From positions 1 to 64,000 of the forward strand of contig CAXBPC010000015.1 of assembly GCA_963977525.1 (NCBI GenBank): 64,000 nucleotides of DNA, in the 5' to 3' direction. Each line of letters begins with the position of its first letter. Position 1 is the first letter of the stretch. Shown in pieces: positions 26,862-36,047 of this stretch. The notes under the pieces are model-generated. The model did not search any database, had not been told where the DNA came from, and saw only the letters and a program-made list of their open reading frames with translations. Source of the stretch: Ancylomarina sp963977525. GTDB taxonomy: Bacteria; Bacteroidota; Bacteroidia; Bacteroidales; Marinifilaceae. Made by a program: the position numbers and the translations under genes.

Positions 26862-27762
26862 TCTAATAGATATCCCAAAAGTGAATGCCAAAAACATGAC
26901 CGAAAAGGAATTTTTCTATGGTCATAAAGCTTGCGCCGGATGTGGTGGAAGTATTGCAGTACGATTGGCACTTAAAGTATTGGGTGAGCGCACCTATACT
27001 GCACTACCAGCCGGATGTATGTCGGCAGTAGGATTTATTTTTCCACAAATGGCATTCAATACCAATGCGATTATCACAACTTTCCCTGGCTCAGCGAGTA
27101 TGGCATCAGGAATTGCTGTTGGAGCAAAAGCTCTAGGGCAAAAAGATGTGAAAACAGTTGTCTTTGCTGGTGACGGTGGAACAGCTGATATCGGATTCCA
27201 AGCCCTATCAGGAATGATTGACCGTAACGATGATGTTCTTTACATCTGCTACGACAATGAAGCTTATATGAATACTGGTATTCAGAAGAGTGGATTGACG
27301 CCTTATGGGACGAAGACAACAACGACACCTGCGGGCGAGAATCTTCCAGGAACGATCACTCACAAAAAGAACTTGTTCGAGATTATTGCCGCTCACGATA
27401 TTGCTTATGCAGCAACTGCAAGTATTGGTTACCCTCAAGATTTCTTGAATAAGGTAAACAAAGCGAAGCATATCAAAGGTGCAACTTTCATTCACGTGTA
27501 TGCATCTTGTCCAACAGGATGGGGAACACCAACTGAAACATCAGTAGAGATTGCAAAAGATGCCGTTGACTGTGGTTTGATCTTCCTTGCAGAATTCGAG
27601 GATGGCGAATACAAATTGAACCGTAACCCAAAGCAATTTGCACCGGTAAAAGACTATTTGAAGAAGCAAGGTCGATTCAAGCATATGCAAGATGCAGATA
27701 TGGACGTTGTGATCGCAAATCGCGACAAAAAATGGTCTCGCATGCGTAAGAATTGGCTTTAA
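26854..27762 (+). CDS. 2-oxoacid:ferredoxin oxidoreductase, beta (TPP-binding) subunit
   Basis: A 302-residue subunit with the proximal cluster cysteines ('HKACAGCGGSIAVRLALK'), the TPP motif 'FAGDGGTADIGFQALSG' and 'ICYDNEAYMNTGIQKSG', and the 'CPTGWGTPTETSVEIAK' segment. It supplies the TPP site where the 2-oxoacid is decarboxylated. The start overlaps alpha by 8 bp. The next gene (aminotransferase) is 105 bp downstream on the same strand. Confidence 0.95.
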   Translation: MTNLIDIPKVNAKNMTEKEFFYGHKACAGCGGSIAVRLALKVLGERTYTALPAGCMSAVGFIFPQMAFNTNAIITTFPGSASMASGIAVGAKALGQKDVKTVVFAGDGGTADIGFQALSGMIDRNDDVLYICYDNEAYMNTGIQKSGLTPYGTKTTTTPAGENLPGTITHKKNLFEIIAAHDIAYAATASIGYPQDFLNKVNKAKHIKGATFIHVYASCPTGWGTPTETSVEIAKDAVDCGLIFLAEFEDGEYKLNRNPKQFAPVKDYLKKQGRFKHMQDADMDVVIANRDKKWSRMRKNWL

Positions 27763-27867
27763 AAAATTAACAATTATAAATTCAGAATTATTAATGATTG
27801 AAAATAACAATGAATTCTCAGCAATGGGAATTCATAATTAATCATTGATAATTAATAATTAGAAAAT

Positions 27868-29085
27868 ATGATCAGCGATTTAAAAGGAACATTTTCTCAA
27901 ATCAGCAATAACAACAAACGATCGGCTATACGTGAAATCTTGAAATTGACTCAGAACCCTGATATCATTTCATTTGCAGGCGGATTGCCAGCTCCAGAAT
28001 CATTTCCAGTAGATGCTCTAGATACTATTGTTTCGGATATGTTACGCGAAGAAGGTGCAGCCGTATTGCAATACGATGCAACCGAAGGTGTAAAAGAGCT
28101 AAGAGAAGTTCTATTAAAGAAATATGAGGCAGAAGGCACAAAAGCCGATTTAGATAACCTAATCATTACAACTGGATCGCAACAAGGACTAGACCTAGTA
28201 GGTAAGGTTTTTGTGAACCAAGGTGATGTGATTATTTGTGGTCTTCCTTCATACCTAGGTGGTATTGGAGCTTTCCAAGGTTATGGTGCAAAAATGGAAG
28301 GTGTACCAATGGATGAGCAAGGCATGAGTGCTGAGCTATTGGAAGCCAAACTCGAAGCATTAAAGCAACAAGGCATTAAGCCAAAATTCATTTATGTGAT
28401 TCCTGATTTCCAAAACCCAACAGGTATTACTATGCCTGAATCGCGTCGTTTGGAAATTATCGCATTGGCTCACAAATACGATGTATTAATTGTTGAAGAT
28501 TGCCCTTACCGCGAAGTACGTTTCGAAGGCAAGCCTCAGCGTATGATGTACGATTTGGACAATGACAATCATGTGATCACTTTGGGAACTTTCTCTAAGA
28601 TTTTTGCTCCAGGATTCCGTATTGGTTGGGTTTTAGGACCAAAAGATGTAAACGAGAAAATCGTTATTGCCAAGCAATCAGCTGACTTGTGTACACCAAC
28701 TTTTGTACAGAAAATTGCTGTTCGTTATATGAACTCTGGTGTATTCGAATCCAATCTTCAAAAGACGATTGATTTGTATCACCAGCGTCGTGATGTGATG
28801 TTAGCTGAGATGGAGAAACATATGCCTGATTGTGTAAAATGGACACGTCCTGAAGGTGGTATGTTCTTATTCATCACACTTCCTGAGAACATGGATGCTT
28901 TAAATCTTTTCCACAAAGCGATTGAACAGAAGGTTGCCTTTGTAACGGGAAATGTATTCTATTGCGATGGTGGCGGAACAAATACCATACGTTTGAATTT
29001 CTCATATGTGAACAACGAGAAAGCAATAACTGGTATTAAACGTATAGCAGATATTATTAAGGCAGAGGTGCTTGTTGAGGCTTAA
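27868..29085 (+). CDS. PLP-dependent aminotransferase (fold type I, 2-aminoadipate/branched-chain type)
   Basis: A 405-residue aminotransferase with 'ISFAGGLPAPESFP', 'YDATEGVKELREVL', 'TTGSQQGLDLVGKVF', 'IPDFQNPTGITM', and the PLP Schiff-base lysine in 'TLGTFSKIFAPGFRIGW'. It ends with the substrate Arg in 'NTIRLNFSY'. This is the class I/II group that includes LysN/2-aminoadipate and aromatic aminotransferases, lacking the GntR domain of MocR proteins. Downstream of an oxoacid oxidoreductase, it likely makes that complex's 2-oxoacid from an amino acid. The amino acid is not known. Confidence 0.92.
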   Translation: MISDLKGTFSQISNNNKRSAIREILKLTQNPDIISFAGGLPAPESFPVDALDTIVSDMLREEGAAVLQYDATEGVKELREVLLKKYEAEGTKADLDNLIITTGSQQGLDLVGKVFVNQGDVIICGLPSYLGGIGAFQGYGAKMEGVPMDEQGMSAELLEAKLEALKQQGIKPKFIYVIPDFQNPTGITMPESRRLEIIALAHKYDVLIVEDCPYREVRFEGKPQRMMYDLDNDNHVITLGTFSKIFAPGFRIGWVLGPKDVNEKIVIAKQSADLCTPTFVQKIAVRYMNSGVFESNLQKTIDLYHQRRDVMLAEMEKHMPDCVKWTRPEGGMFLFITLPENMDALNLFHKAIEQKVAFVTGNVFYCDGGGTNTIRLNFSYVNNEKAITGIKRIADIIKAEVLVEA

Positions 29086-29140
29086 GAAAACCCCAACTAA
29101 AGCTGAGAATAAAAAGTATGTAAATCATTTTCAAAAAAAA

Positions 29141-29328
29141 TGCCTGAAAGGCATATATAATTCAGCCTAGGGCAAAGCCCTAGGTTGATTAGATTTTGTA
29201 AATCCGTCGCGCAGAATTGGTTGTTTGAATGAGGAATGTTTTTCCGCGACGAAAAGCATTGGGCTCAGTTTACAGCATTATTTATTCGTTTCAAACTCTG
29301 TCAGGAGCTTTGCACTCTGACAGGTTCT
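29141..29328. repeat. REP-type palindromes between aminotransferase and acyltransferase genes
   Basis: Hairpins are tgcctgaaaggca (29141-29153) and cctagggcaaagccctagg (29166-29184), joined by 'tatataattcag'. Another palindrome, ctgtcagg...cctgacag-like (actctgtcaggagc / gcactctgacaggt), lies at 29294-29328. The first pair has the same architecture as the elements at 32.65 and 32.85 kb (short GAA hairpin, spacer, GGG-AA-CCC hairpin). No gene is visible in the 297-bp gap. Confidence 0.7.
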
Positions 29329-29382
29329 ATTAGTAAAGCTATTTAGTTTTACTTTGTATATCTCACAAAGATTCTTATAAAT

Positions 29383-30291
29383 ATGACTGCTATAAAATCG
29401 CTTAAAGAAATGGTTTCACACCTTGAGAAATCGGGAGTGAACAAAAAAATAGCCGTTGCTGTTGCCGAAGACGACAACACAATTGGAGCCCTAATCTCAG
29501 CATCGAATGCTGGCTTTGCAACGCCAATACTAATTGGTAGCAAAGAAAAGATTGTAAGCTTGCTTGCCGCTGAGAACGCAGATCCTAAGAATTTCATGAT
29601 TGTGGATATTCCAGATCAGCAGGAAGCTGTAACTGAAGCTGTGCGAATGGTGAAAGAGGATGAAGCTGACGTTTTGATGAAGGGTTTGATTGGGACAGAT
29701 AAGTTTTTGAAAGCCGTTTTGAACAAACAAAAAGGTCTCTTGCCTCCAAAGGCATGCATGACCTACGTTTGTGCACTCGATCTTCCAAAATACGATAAGC
29801 TTCTATTTGTTTCTGATACGGCAGTATTGCCTTTTCCTGATTTAAATCAGAAGATAGCCATGGTAAATTACAGTGTGGCAATGGCAAAGCGCTTTGGTGT
29901 TGAGAAACCCAAAGTTGCTTTAATCAGCGCGACTGAAAAACCAAACCCTGCATTTCCATCGTCTATAGATGATACCATTATTTGCAAGATGGCCGATCGT
30001 GGTCAAATTAAAGATTGTATTGTAGATGGTCCTTTGGATGTTTTCCTTGCTTGCGATAAGGCAAGTATTGCCATAAAAGGCATAGAAACACCTGTTAATG
30101 GTGAGGCTGATGCCTTGATATTCCCATCGCTCGAAGCAGCTAATAGCTTTTATAAAGGCTTAATGCTATTTGGTGGTGGCGAACTGGCTGGCCTAATTCA
30201 GGGTACCATAAAACCTGTTGTTGTTATGTCACGAAGCGAGAGTCAGCAATCAAAATTCTATTGTATTGCTCTTTCTTGTTTAATGGCTTAA
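29383..30291 (+). CDS. ptb: Phosphate acyltransferase (phosphate butyryltransferase type)
   Basis: A 302-residue enzyme of the Pta/Ptb family: 'KKIAVAVAEDDNTIGALISA' near the N-terminus, 'ADVLMKGLIGTDKFLKAVLN', 'FVSDTAVLPFPDLNQK', 'VALISATEKPNPAFPSSIDD' and 'GEADALIFPSLEAANSFYKG', all typical of Ptb-like proteins. The reaction is acyl-CoA + Pi to acyl phosphate + CoA. In this cluster it would convert acyl-CoA from the oxoacid oxidoreductase to acyl phosphate, which a kinase would use to make ATP. No kinase gene is in this window. The acyl specificity is inferred from family and context. Confidence 0.88.
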   Translation: MTAIKSLKEMVSHLEKSGVNKKIAVAVAEDDNTIGALISASNAGFATPILIGSKEKIVSLLAAENADPKNFMIVDIPDQQEAVTEAVRMVKEDEADVLMKGLIGTDKFLKAVLNKQKGLLPPKACMTYVCALDLPKYDKLLFVSDTAVLPFPDLNQKIAMVNYSVAMAKRFGVEKPKVALISATEKPNPAFPSSIDDTIICKMADRGQIKDCIVDGPLDVFLACDKASIAIKGIETPVNGEADALIFPSLEAANSFYKGLMLFGGGELAGLIQGTIKPVVVMSRSESQQSKFYCIALSCLMA

Positions 30292-30329
30292 TTCAATATT
30301 TAGCCATTTAAAAATAAATCTAATTAAAG

Positions 30330-30498
30330 CACCCCTCTGTCCTTCGGACATTTACTCACATTATAAAATGAATTAATGTGTTCGTGATCCATCGGATTCC
30401 CCTAAAAAGGGAGAAAAAAACTAACCTTTGAATTAATTTTCTCTGTTTAGTATTAAATCCTTTCCCTCTTAGGGAAAGTGTCGGCAGACGAAAGGGTG
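30330..30498. repeat. Long repeat element with cacccc...ggggtg-type ends
   Basis: The element begins cacccctctgtccttcggacat and ends at aaagggtg, with inner ccctaaaaaggga and tttccctcttagggaaa palindromes. A shorter relative occurs at 37366-37466, with the same start and the end 'gatggggtg'. It fills most of the gap before the molybdopterin enzyme gene. Confidence 0.75.
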
Positions 30499-30584
30499 TT
30501 TTATTAGAATAAGAAACAAAGACGACTCATTTTTCCATTCAAAATTCTTGTGTAAATTGTCATCGAATTTAAGAATCCAATTCC

Positions 30585-32615
30585 ATGAAGCTAATCTCAT
30601 CAGCATGCCCTAGAAATTGCTACAGCACTTGCAGTATAAAAGTGAGAGTAGAGAACAATATCGTAACAGGTATTGAGCCGCATGCCGACAATCGTGCCAC
30701 GCCAGAAGGTCCTTGTATAAAGGGCTTGGCCTATGTGGAACGTGCCAATTCGAAAGATCGAATTTTGTATCCGCAAAAGCGAGTAGCAGATGGAAAGTAT
30801 AAGCGGATTACATGGGATGAGGCCTTAGATACGATAACAGAAAAGCTAAAGAATTGTAAAGATAAGTTCGGGCCTCATTCGGTCTTGTATTTCGCTTCGA
30901 GTGGAATGTCAGGTTTATTGAATGGGGTCAGTACATCTTTCTGGAAAATGTTTGGTGGAGCCACCACAACCTATGGCAACCTATGTTGGCCTGCAGGTTT
31001 GGAGGCAGCTCGCCTAACTATGGGCGCTAACAAGCACAATGCGCCTTGGGATTTAGAACATGCCAAACTGATTGTTTTGTGGGGAAAAAACCCTGCTGAA
31101 ACGAACATTCAGGAGATGATGCCTATTGAAAGGGCTCAAGAAAAAGGGGCGCAATTTGTTGTTATAGACCCTAGAAGAACACCATCAACCGAACGTGCGA
31201 ATAGCCTGTTTCAGGTGAAATCAGGAACCGATGCCGCTTTGGCTTTGGGGCTTGCGCGAGAAATTATCAAGAACGATTGGATTGATCACGACTTTATAGC
31301 AAAGAACGTTTTAGGATTCGAGCAATTTAAAGAGCGCGTTGAAGCTTATACAACTGAGAAGGTTTCCAAAATTTGTCGCATATCCGAAGCATCCATTCAA
31401 GATTTAGCCAAACAATTAGGAACGATTAAACCCATGACCCTTATTCCGGGCTATGGCATGCAACGCTACGAAAATGGTGGACAGACCACACGTTGCCTGC
31501 TTGCCCTTTCGGTGATTACAGGGAATATTGGTAAACAAGGCGCTTGTTGGCATTATGCCAATTTGCAAAGCTATGTGTTCGACGATTTGAAAGAGCCAGA
31601 ATCCTATTTTCCAGGCTGTGAACACCCAAGCTTCCGTAGAAAAATATCAGTAGCCAAATTAGGCGAAGATCTTCTGAATATTGTTGATCCAGAAATAAAA
31701 ATGATTTGGGTAGAACGTGGTAATCCACTTGCTCAAAATCCAGATACCTATGCCATTCGCAAGGCTTTTCGCAAAGCGGATTTTCGTGTGGTGGTGGAAC
31801 AGTTTATGACCGATACGGCTTACGAGGCCGACATTATTCTTCCAGCTAAAAACATGTTCGAGCAATCGGATATTATAGGTTCGTACTGGAACCCTTACGT
31901 ACAATTGAAACAAAAGGTGCTTGAACCTGCGGGCGAAGTAAAACCCGAAACAGAAATTTACCACCTACTGGCAAAACGTTTGGGTATGGATGAGGCTGAA
32001 ATCAGCAAACATATTCCAGAACCGACCGATCAAGCCATTGAAAAATATTTAGAAGGATTCCTTGATAAATTTCCTGAACTGAGCCTCGCAGCCCTAAAAG
32101 AAGGACCGCAACTGGCCAATTCATTCGAAGAGATTCCCTTTGCCGATCACAAATTCCCAACAGCATCGGGAAAGATTGAATTGTATAGCGAGCAAGCAAA
32201 AGAACTTTGGGGAATAGATCCCCTGCCCGACTATGTGCCTTTACCAGTACAAAAGGATTTTCCTTTGCAGATGATTTCACCCAATTCGAAAAATAGAATC
32301 CATTCACAATTTGGAAACTTAGAGGTTATCAAGCAATTCGAACCAGAGGCTTACCTGTTTGTGCATCCATTGGATGCTGAGGCAAAAGGAATAGCCAATA
32401 TGGAGCGAGTTGAACTCTTTAACCATAAAGGCAAATCAGAAGTTAAAGTCCAATTCGATTTAGGCTTGCGACAAGGTAATGTGGTTCTCACCAACGGGCA
32501 TTGGGCCATAGATGGTGCGGCACCTAACCTTTTCACCGAAGGACGAGAAACAGATATAGGGCACGGAACGGCCTTTCACAATACTTGGGTTGACTTTAGA
32601 AAAATAAGTACTTAG
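30585..32615 (+). CDS. Molybdopterin-dependent oxidoreductase catalytic subunit, cytoplasmic
   Basis: A 676-residue DMSO-reductase-superfamily enzyme. A [4Fe-4S] site is formed by Cys8, Cys12, Cys16 and Cys44 ('CPRNCYSTC', 'GPCIKG'). Molybdopterin-domain motifs include 'VLWGKNPAETN', 'VIDPRRTPSTERA', 'MIWVERGNPLAQNPD' and 'DIILPAKNMFEQSD', and the C-terminal barrel has 'SPNSKNRIHSQFGN'. The likely Mo/W ligand is Cys134 in 'YGNLCWPAGLE', rather than the Ser of DmsA. There is no Tat signal, and an in-frame TAA at 30570 rules out a longer N-terminus, so the enzyme works in the cytoplasm. The Fe-S/membrane partner follows at 33094. The substrate is unknown. Confidence 0.9.
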   Translation: MKLISSACPRNCYSTCSIKVRVENNIVTGIEPHADNRATPEGPCIKGLAYVERANSKDRILYPQKRVADGKYKRITWDEALDTITEKLKNCKDKFGPHSVLYFASSGMSGLLNGVSTSFWKMFGGATTTYGNLCWPAGLEAARLTMGANKHNAPWDLEHAKLIVLWGKNPAETNIQEMMPIERAQEKGAQFVVIDPRRTPSTERANSLFQVKSGTDAALALGLAREIIKNDWIDHDFIAKNVLGFEQFKERVEAYTTEKVSKICRISEASIQDLAKQLGTIKPMTLIPGYGMQRYENGGQTTRCLLALSVITGNIGKQGACWHYANLQSYVFDDLKEPESYFPGCEHPSFRRKISVAKLGEDLLNIVDPEIKMIWVERGNPLAQNPDTYAIRKAFRKADFRVVVEQFMTDTAYEADIILPAKNMFEQSDIIGSYWNPYVQLKQKVLEPAGEVKPETEIYHLLAKRLGMDEAEISKHIPEPTDQAIEKYLEGFLDKFPELSLAALKEGPQLANSFEEIPFADHKFPTASGKIELYSEQAKELWGIDPLPDYVPLPVQKDFPLQMISPNSKNRIHSQFGNLEVIKQFEPEAYLFVHPLDAEAKGIANMERVELFNHKGKSEVKVQFDLGLRQGNVVLTNGHWAIDGAAPNLFTEGRETDIGHGTAFHNTWVDFRKIST

Positions 32616-32647
32616 AGTGCCTTGAGTATTTATAAGTGAAAAAATAT

Positions 32648-33022
32648 CCCGAAGGGATTCAACATAAATAACCATGGGTGAAGCCCATGGCGTAAATGAA
32701 ATAAATCAATCGTCGCAACTAATACTCTTGATAAAAGAACTATTGCAACATGCGAAGAAATATATAAAGTGAAAAAGGAATTACTAAAAGCACTAAGTAT
32801 TTTAAGTACTCATAAATACTTTAGACACTTATAAGTACTTAGAGTTCCGAAGGAACTCAACATAAATAACCATGGGTGAAACCCGTGGTATAGTAGATGT
32901 AAATCAATCGTAGCAACTAATACTCTTGATAAAAGAGCTATTGCAACATGCAACGAAATATATAAAGTGAAAAAGGAATTACTAAAAGCACTAAGTATTT
33001 TAAGTACTCATAAATACTTTAA
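32648..33022. repeat. Tandem duplication of a ~198-bp intergenic unit
   Basis: The sequence from about 32648 is repeated from about 32846 with an offset of exactly 198 bp (aacataaataaccatgggtg at 32661 and 32859; cactaagtat at 32791 and 32989). Each unit starts with a hairpin pair (ccgaaggg..., catgggtgaarcccrtgg) and ends with 'aagtactcataaatacttt'. This fills the 478-bp gap between the Mo enzyme and its Fe-S partner; no gene is seen. Confidence 0.88.
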
Positions 33023-33093
33023 GTACTCTAAGTACTAAAACCTAAATAAAAAACAAAGTGATTTAAAAACCATATCATGCCAATAATATAACC

Positions 33094-34404
33094 ATGAAGA
33101 AGAATGCATTCATATTTAACACAAACAAATGTGTTGGCTGTATGGCTTGTGTTGCCGGTTGCAGCATAGAAAATGGCACCAGCTTGGGCGTGAATTGGCG
33201 CGAGGTAAATTGCCACAACAAAATTAAGCACCCTAGCCTACCCGTCTTTCATTTTTCATTGGCCTGCAACCACTGCGAAGAGGCACCTTGCATGAAAAAC
33301 TGTCCAGCCTTAGCCTATACACGCGATAAGGAAACAGGCGCCATCATTCATCATGCCGAGGCCTGTATTGGCTGCAAATATTGCACTTGGGCTTGTCCGT
33401 ACGATGCGCCTAAATTCAATGAGGCAACTAAGATTGTAGAGAAATGTAATTTCTGTGTCGATCGTATTTCTGATGGCAAACAACCTGCTTGTGCAGAGGC
33501 TTGCCCTGTTGGAGCTTTGTCATTCGGACAAGAAGAGGTGAATGAAGAAAACCACCTAACTCCCGGTTTTGTGAATATGGGTATTAAGCCATCTATTCAG
33601 TTGATTCCTCTTCGTGAAGAACACGCAAAACCACAAATTGAAAATACCGATGCGGTAGAAATTGGTGCCGAAAAGCTGGAAAGCTATCTGCCAAAAGCAG
33701 AATCGAAAATCGCTCTTGATAAAGAATGGACTTTAGTCCTATTTACGATAGCTGTAGCAGCTTTGGTGAGTTGGCAAACGGCCTTCCTATTCGGAAAAAC
33801 AGAGATGAAACTGATGCCCTTCGCACTCGTTTCGATTCTAGCCATTGCACTTACATCTTTACATATTGGGAAAAAGCTTCGCATGTGGCGATTCATTCTC
33901 AACCTGAAAGGTTCTTGGTTGAGTCGTGAAATTTTTTCATTCTCAGCATTCCTTGGACTAACAGGCTTACAGATCATCACCGAAAATCAGATGATAGGAT
34001 ATGCCGCTATGGTCTTTGGAATTTTCAGCCTGATATCGGTTGATAAGGTTTATAAGTTCTTGAAACGAAAAGATACTTTGCCCCTGCATTCAGCCATGGT
34101 AAGCATTACCGCCATTTTATTTTGGGCTTGGCTGATCGACAGCACCCTACTCATAGAATTGATGGTTCTTACAAAAGCCAGTCTATATATCTGGAGAAAA
34201 CAATCTCTGCGAAAGCAAAAATTAAGCTATTTACCTTGGCTATCTGCCCTGCGATTATTGACTTTATTTGTACCTTTTGCCTTTGAAATGGATTTAGGCA
34301 TCGCATTAGCCATTTTATTTGTAGGTGAGATTATCGACCGATCAGAATTTTATTTCGAATCGGACATCACAACACCAGAAAAAGAATTAAGAATTATTAA
34401 TTAG
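33094..34404 (+). CDS. Fused DmsB-like 4Fe-4S protein and DmsC-like membrane anchor
   Basis: A 436-residue fusion. Residues 1-~185 are a four-cluster ferredoxin of the DmsB type: 'CVGCMACVAGC', 'CNHCEEAPCMKNCP', 'CIGCKYCTWACP', 'CNFCVDRISDGKQPACAEACP'. Residues ~208-420 hold about eight hydrophobic segments ('LVLFTIAVAALVSW', 'LMPFALVSILAIAL', ending 'GIALAILFVGEIIDRSEFYF'), as in DmsC anchors. It would link the Mo subunit upstream to the quinone pool, with the Fe-S part on the cytoplasmic side. In E. coli the two parts are separate genes. The gap of 478 bp is filled by repeats. Confidence 0.92.
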   Translation: MKKNAFIFNTNKCVGCMACVAGCSIENGTSLGVNWREVNCHNKIKHPSLPVFHFSLACNHCEEAPCMKNCPALAYTRDKETGAIIHHAEACIGCKYCTWACPYDAPKFNEATKIVEKCNFCVDRISDGKQPACAEACPVGALSFGQEEVNEENHLTPGFVNMGIKPSIQLIPLREEHAKPQIENTDAVEIGAEKLESYLPKAESKIALDKEWTLVLFTIAVAALVSWQTAFLFGKTEMKLMPFALVSILAIALTSLHIGKKLRMWRFILNLKGSWLSREIFSFSAFLGLTGLQIITENQMIGYAAMVFGIFSLISVDKVYKFLKRKDTLPLHSAMVSITAILFWAWLIDSTLLIELMVLTKASLYIWRKQSLRKQKLSYLPWLSALRLLTLFVPFAFEMDLGIALAILFVGEIIDRSEFYFESDITTPEKELRIIN

Positions 34405-34427
34405 GAATTATAAATTGATGCAATATC

Positions 34428-34670
34428 GTAGAGACGCGATTCATCGCGTCTGATTAAAGCAATAACATAAAGACATTTACCCCAAACCCCTAAAGGGGCT
34501 TAAAGGATAAATAGTTCTTTGTTGTACATCTAGAAAAGTCCCCTTCAGGGGATTTAGGGGTATTTGTAAAGGACAAAAAAGAAAAGATTAAAATTACATC
34601 CCCCTATATCCCCCTTCAAAGGGGGAGTAAAAAATCCCCTCTTGAGAGGGGACAAAGGGGAGTGTTATCA
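34428..34670. repeat. Cluster of palindromic repeats upstream of the transsulfuration-type gene
   Basis: It holds gtagagacgcgattcatcgcgtct (34428-34451), ccccaaacccctaaaggggctt (about 34480-34502), tccccttcaggggatttaggggta (about 34538-34562) and ccccctatatcccccttcaaagggggag plus cccctcttgagaggggacaaagggg (about 34603-34660). The first three repeat the order seen at 25540-25660. No gene is seen in the 286-bp gap. Confidence 0.8.
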
Positions 34671-34690
34671 AGCCAAAATAAAATACGACC

Positions 34691-35857
34691 ATGAAAAAAA
34701 TCAATGCCAACCATATGCCACTTTATCGCGAAGCTGGTTTTAATTTACAGAATTCGAAACGCACAAAGGAGGCCTTCGCAGCTGAATTGGATCATGCACA
34801 CGAGCCAGAAGATTACATCTATTCTCGATATAGAAATCCGACGACCGTAGCCGTAGAGAAGCAAATTATGGCACTTGAAGATTGTAAATGGGCATTGCTT
34901 GTAGAAACAGGAATGGCGGCTATCGATGTGGCTGTGTCGGTTTTCCAGAAAGGAAAAGATACCCGACCAAGTTTATACTTTAATGAGATTTATGGGGGAA
35001 CGAATTCCTTTATCGATACCGTATTGATTAAGCGTCGTAATTTGGACGTACACCGTTTTTATGCCACAGATGGACGATACGATTTTGTGGAACTGGAACG
35101 TATGTTAGCCGAGATTAAACCCGAATTCTTGTATTTCGAGGCTGTATCGAACCCGATGCTGATTGTTGCCGATGTAAAGCGCATTATGGCTTTGGCAAAA
35201 CAGTACGAGACTAAAATTATTGTAGACAATACATTTGGCACACCTCTACTATGGAAACCCCTAATGGATGGTGCTGATTTGGTGATTCATTCGGCTACCA
35301 AATATATGAGCGGACATGGTAATATTACCGCTGGTGTTATTTGTGGTAACGATGAGGAGCTGATGAAAGAAGCCATAGAATATCGCAAGTGGGCTGGGCA
35401 TTTCTTAAGTCCAGACGATGCTTATAGATTGGGAACCCAACTGAAAAGTTTTGAGCTAAGATTCCAGAAGCACTGCGACAATGCAATGGAACTAGCAACT
35501 TATTTGGAGAATCATCCTCAAATTGAAGAGGTTTTGTATCCGGGATTGGAATCTCACCCAACCCGAAAAGAGGCTGTCGATTTATTTGGCGATAAAGGCT
35601 TTGGTGGCATGCTGACTTTCGATATTAAAGGTGATTCTGATACCGACAAAAGAGAAAAGTGTAACCGATTTATAGCTGCATTAGAAGATACTATTCCATT
35701 GGTACCAACATTGGGCGAGGTTGATACTATTCTATTACCTGTTGAACCTGTTTGGGGAGCGAAATACCCACTACCTGGTGTGATTCGCCTTTCGGTTGGC
35801 ATCGAAAACATCAATAAATTGAAACACCAAATTGGCAGGGCGTTGAACGAATTATGA
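34691..35857 (+). CDS. Cys/Met metabolism PLP enzyme (transsulfuration family)
   Basis: A 388-residue fold-type I PLP enzyme of the cystathionine gamma-synthase/gamma-lyase/methionine gamma-lyase family. It has 'SRYRNPTTVAVEKQIMALE' (substrate/PLP phosphate region), 'IIVDNTFGTPLLWKPL' (Asp for pyridine N), the Schiff-base Lys in 'IHSATKYMSGHGNITAGV', and 'LPGVIRLSVGIEN' with the carboxylate-binding Arg. Motifs do not separate lyase from synthase. If it is a lyase it would yield a 2-oxoacid for the nearby oxoacid oxidoreductase, which fits the cluster but is not proven. It is the last gene of the redox region. Confidence 0.9.
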   Translation: MKKINANHMPLYREAGFNLQNSKRTKEAFAAELDHAHEPEDYIYSRYRNPTTVAVEKQIMALEDCKWALLVETGMAAIDVAVSVFQKGKDTRPSLYFNEIYGGTNSFIDTVLIKRRNLDVHRFYATDGRYDFVELERMLAEIKPEFLYFEAVSNPMLIVADVKRIMALAKQYETKIIVDNTFGTPLLWKPLMDGADLVIHSATKYMSGHGNITAGVICGNDEELMKEAIEYRKWAGHFLSPDDAYRLGTQLKSFELRFQKHCDNAMELATYLENHPQIEEVLYPGLESHPTRKEAVDLFGDKGFGGMLTFDIKGDSDTDKREKCNRFIAALEDTIPLVPTLGEVDTILLPVEPVWGAKYPLPGVIRLSVGIENINKLKHQIGRALNEL

Positions 35858-35875
35858 ATTACGAATTATGATTCA

Positions 35876-35899
35876 GTAGAGACGCGATTCATCGCGTCT
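35876..35899 (+). terminator. Repeat-derived hairpin acting as likely terminator
   Basis: The palindrome gtagagacgcgattcatcgcgtct, 19 bp past the stop, has stem gacgcgat/atcgcgtc and is followed by a run of seven more T. It belongs to the 'gtagagacgcgat' repeat family. Confidence 0.75.
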
Positions 35900-35944
35900 T
35901 TTTTTAATATATGGACGAAGATTTTTATCGATGTGAAGGTATTC

Positions 35945-36023
35945 GTCATCCTGTCCCGATACTTATCGGGATCAGGATCTCAATATCGATGGGTGAAAGG
36001 TTCTGAAACAAGTTCAGAATGAC
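35945..36023. repeat. Small REP-like element with inverted ends
   Basis: The ends gtcatcctg and cagaatgac are inverse copies with one mismatch. An inner hairpin, cccgatacttatcggg, follows the left end. It is a separate family from the gacgcgat repeats. Confidence 0.65.
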
Positions 36024-36047
36024 GTTCTATATTTAACTTGACGACCA

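Noticed and set aside
30585..30640. Missed Tat signal on the Mo enzyme
   Set aside because: An in-frame TAA at 30570-30572 precludes any N-terminal extension.
32648..33022. Insertion sequence
   Set aside because: No transposase frame and no target duplication; the block is a plain tandem duplication.
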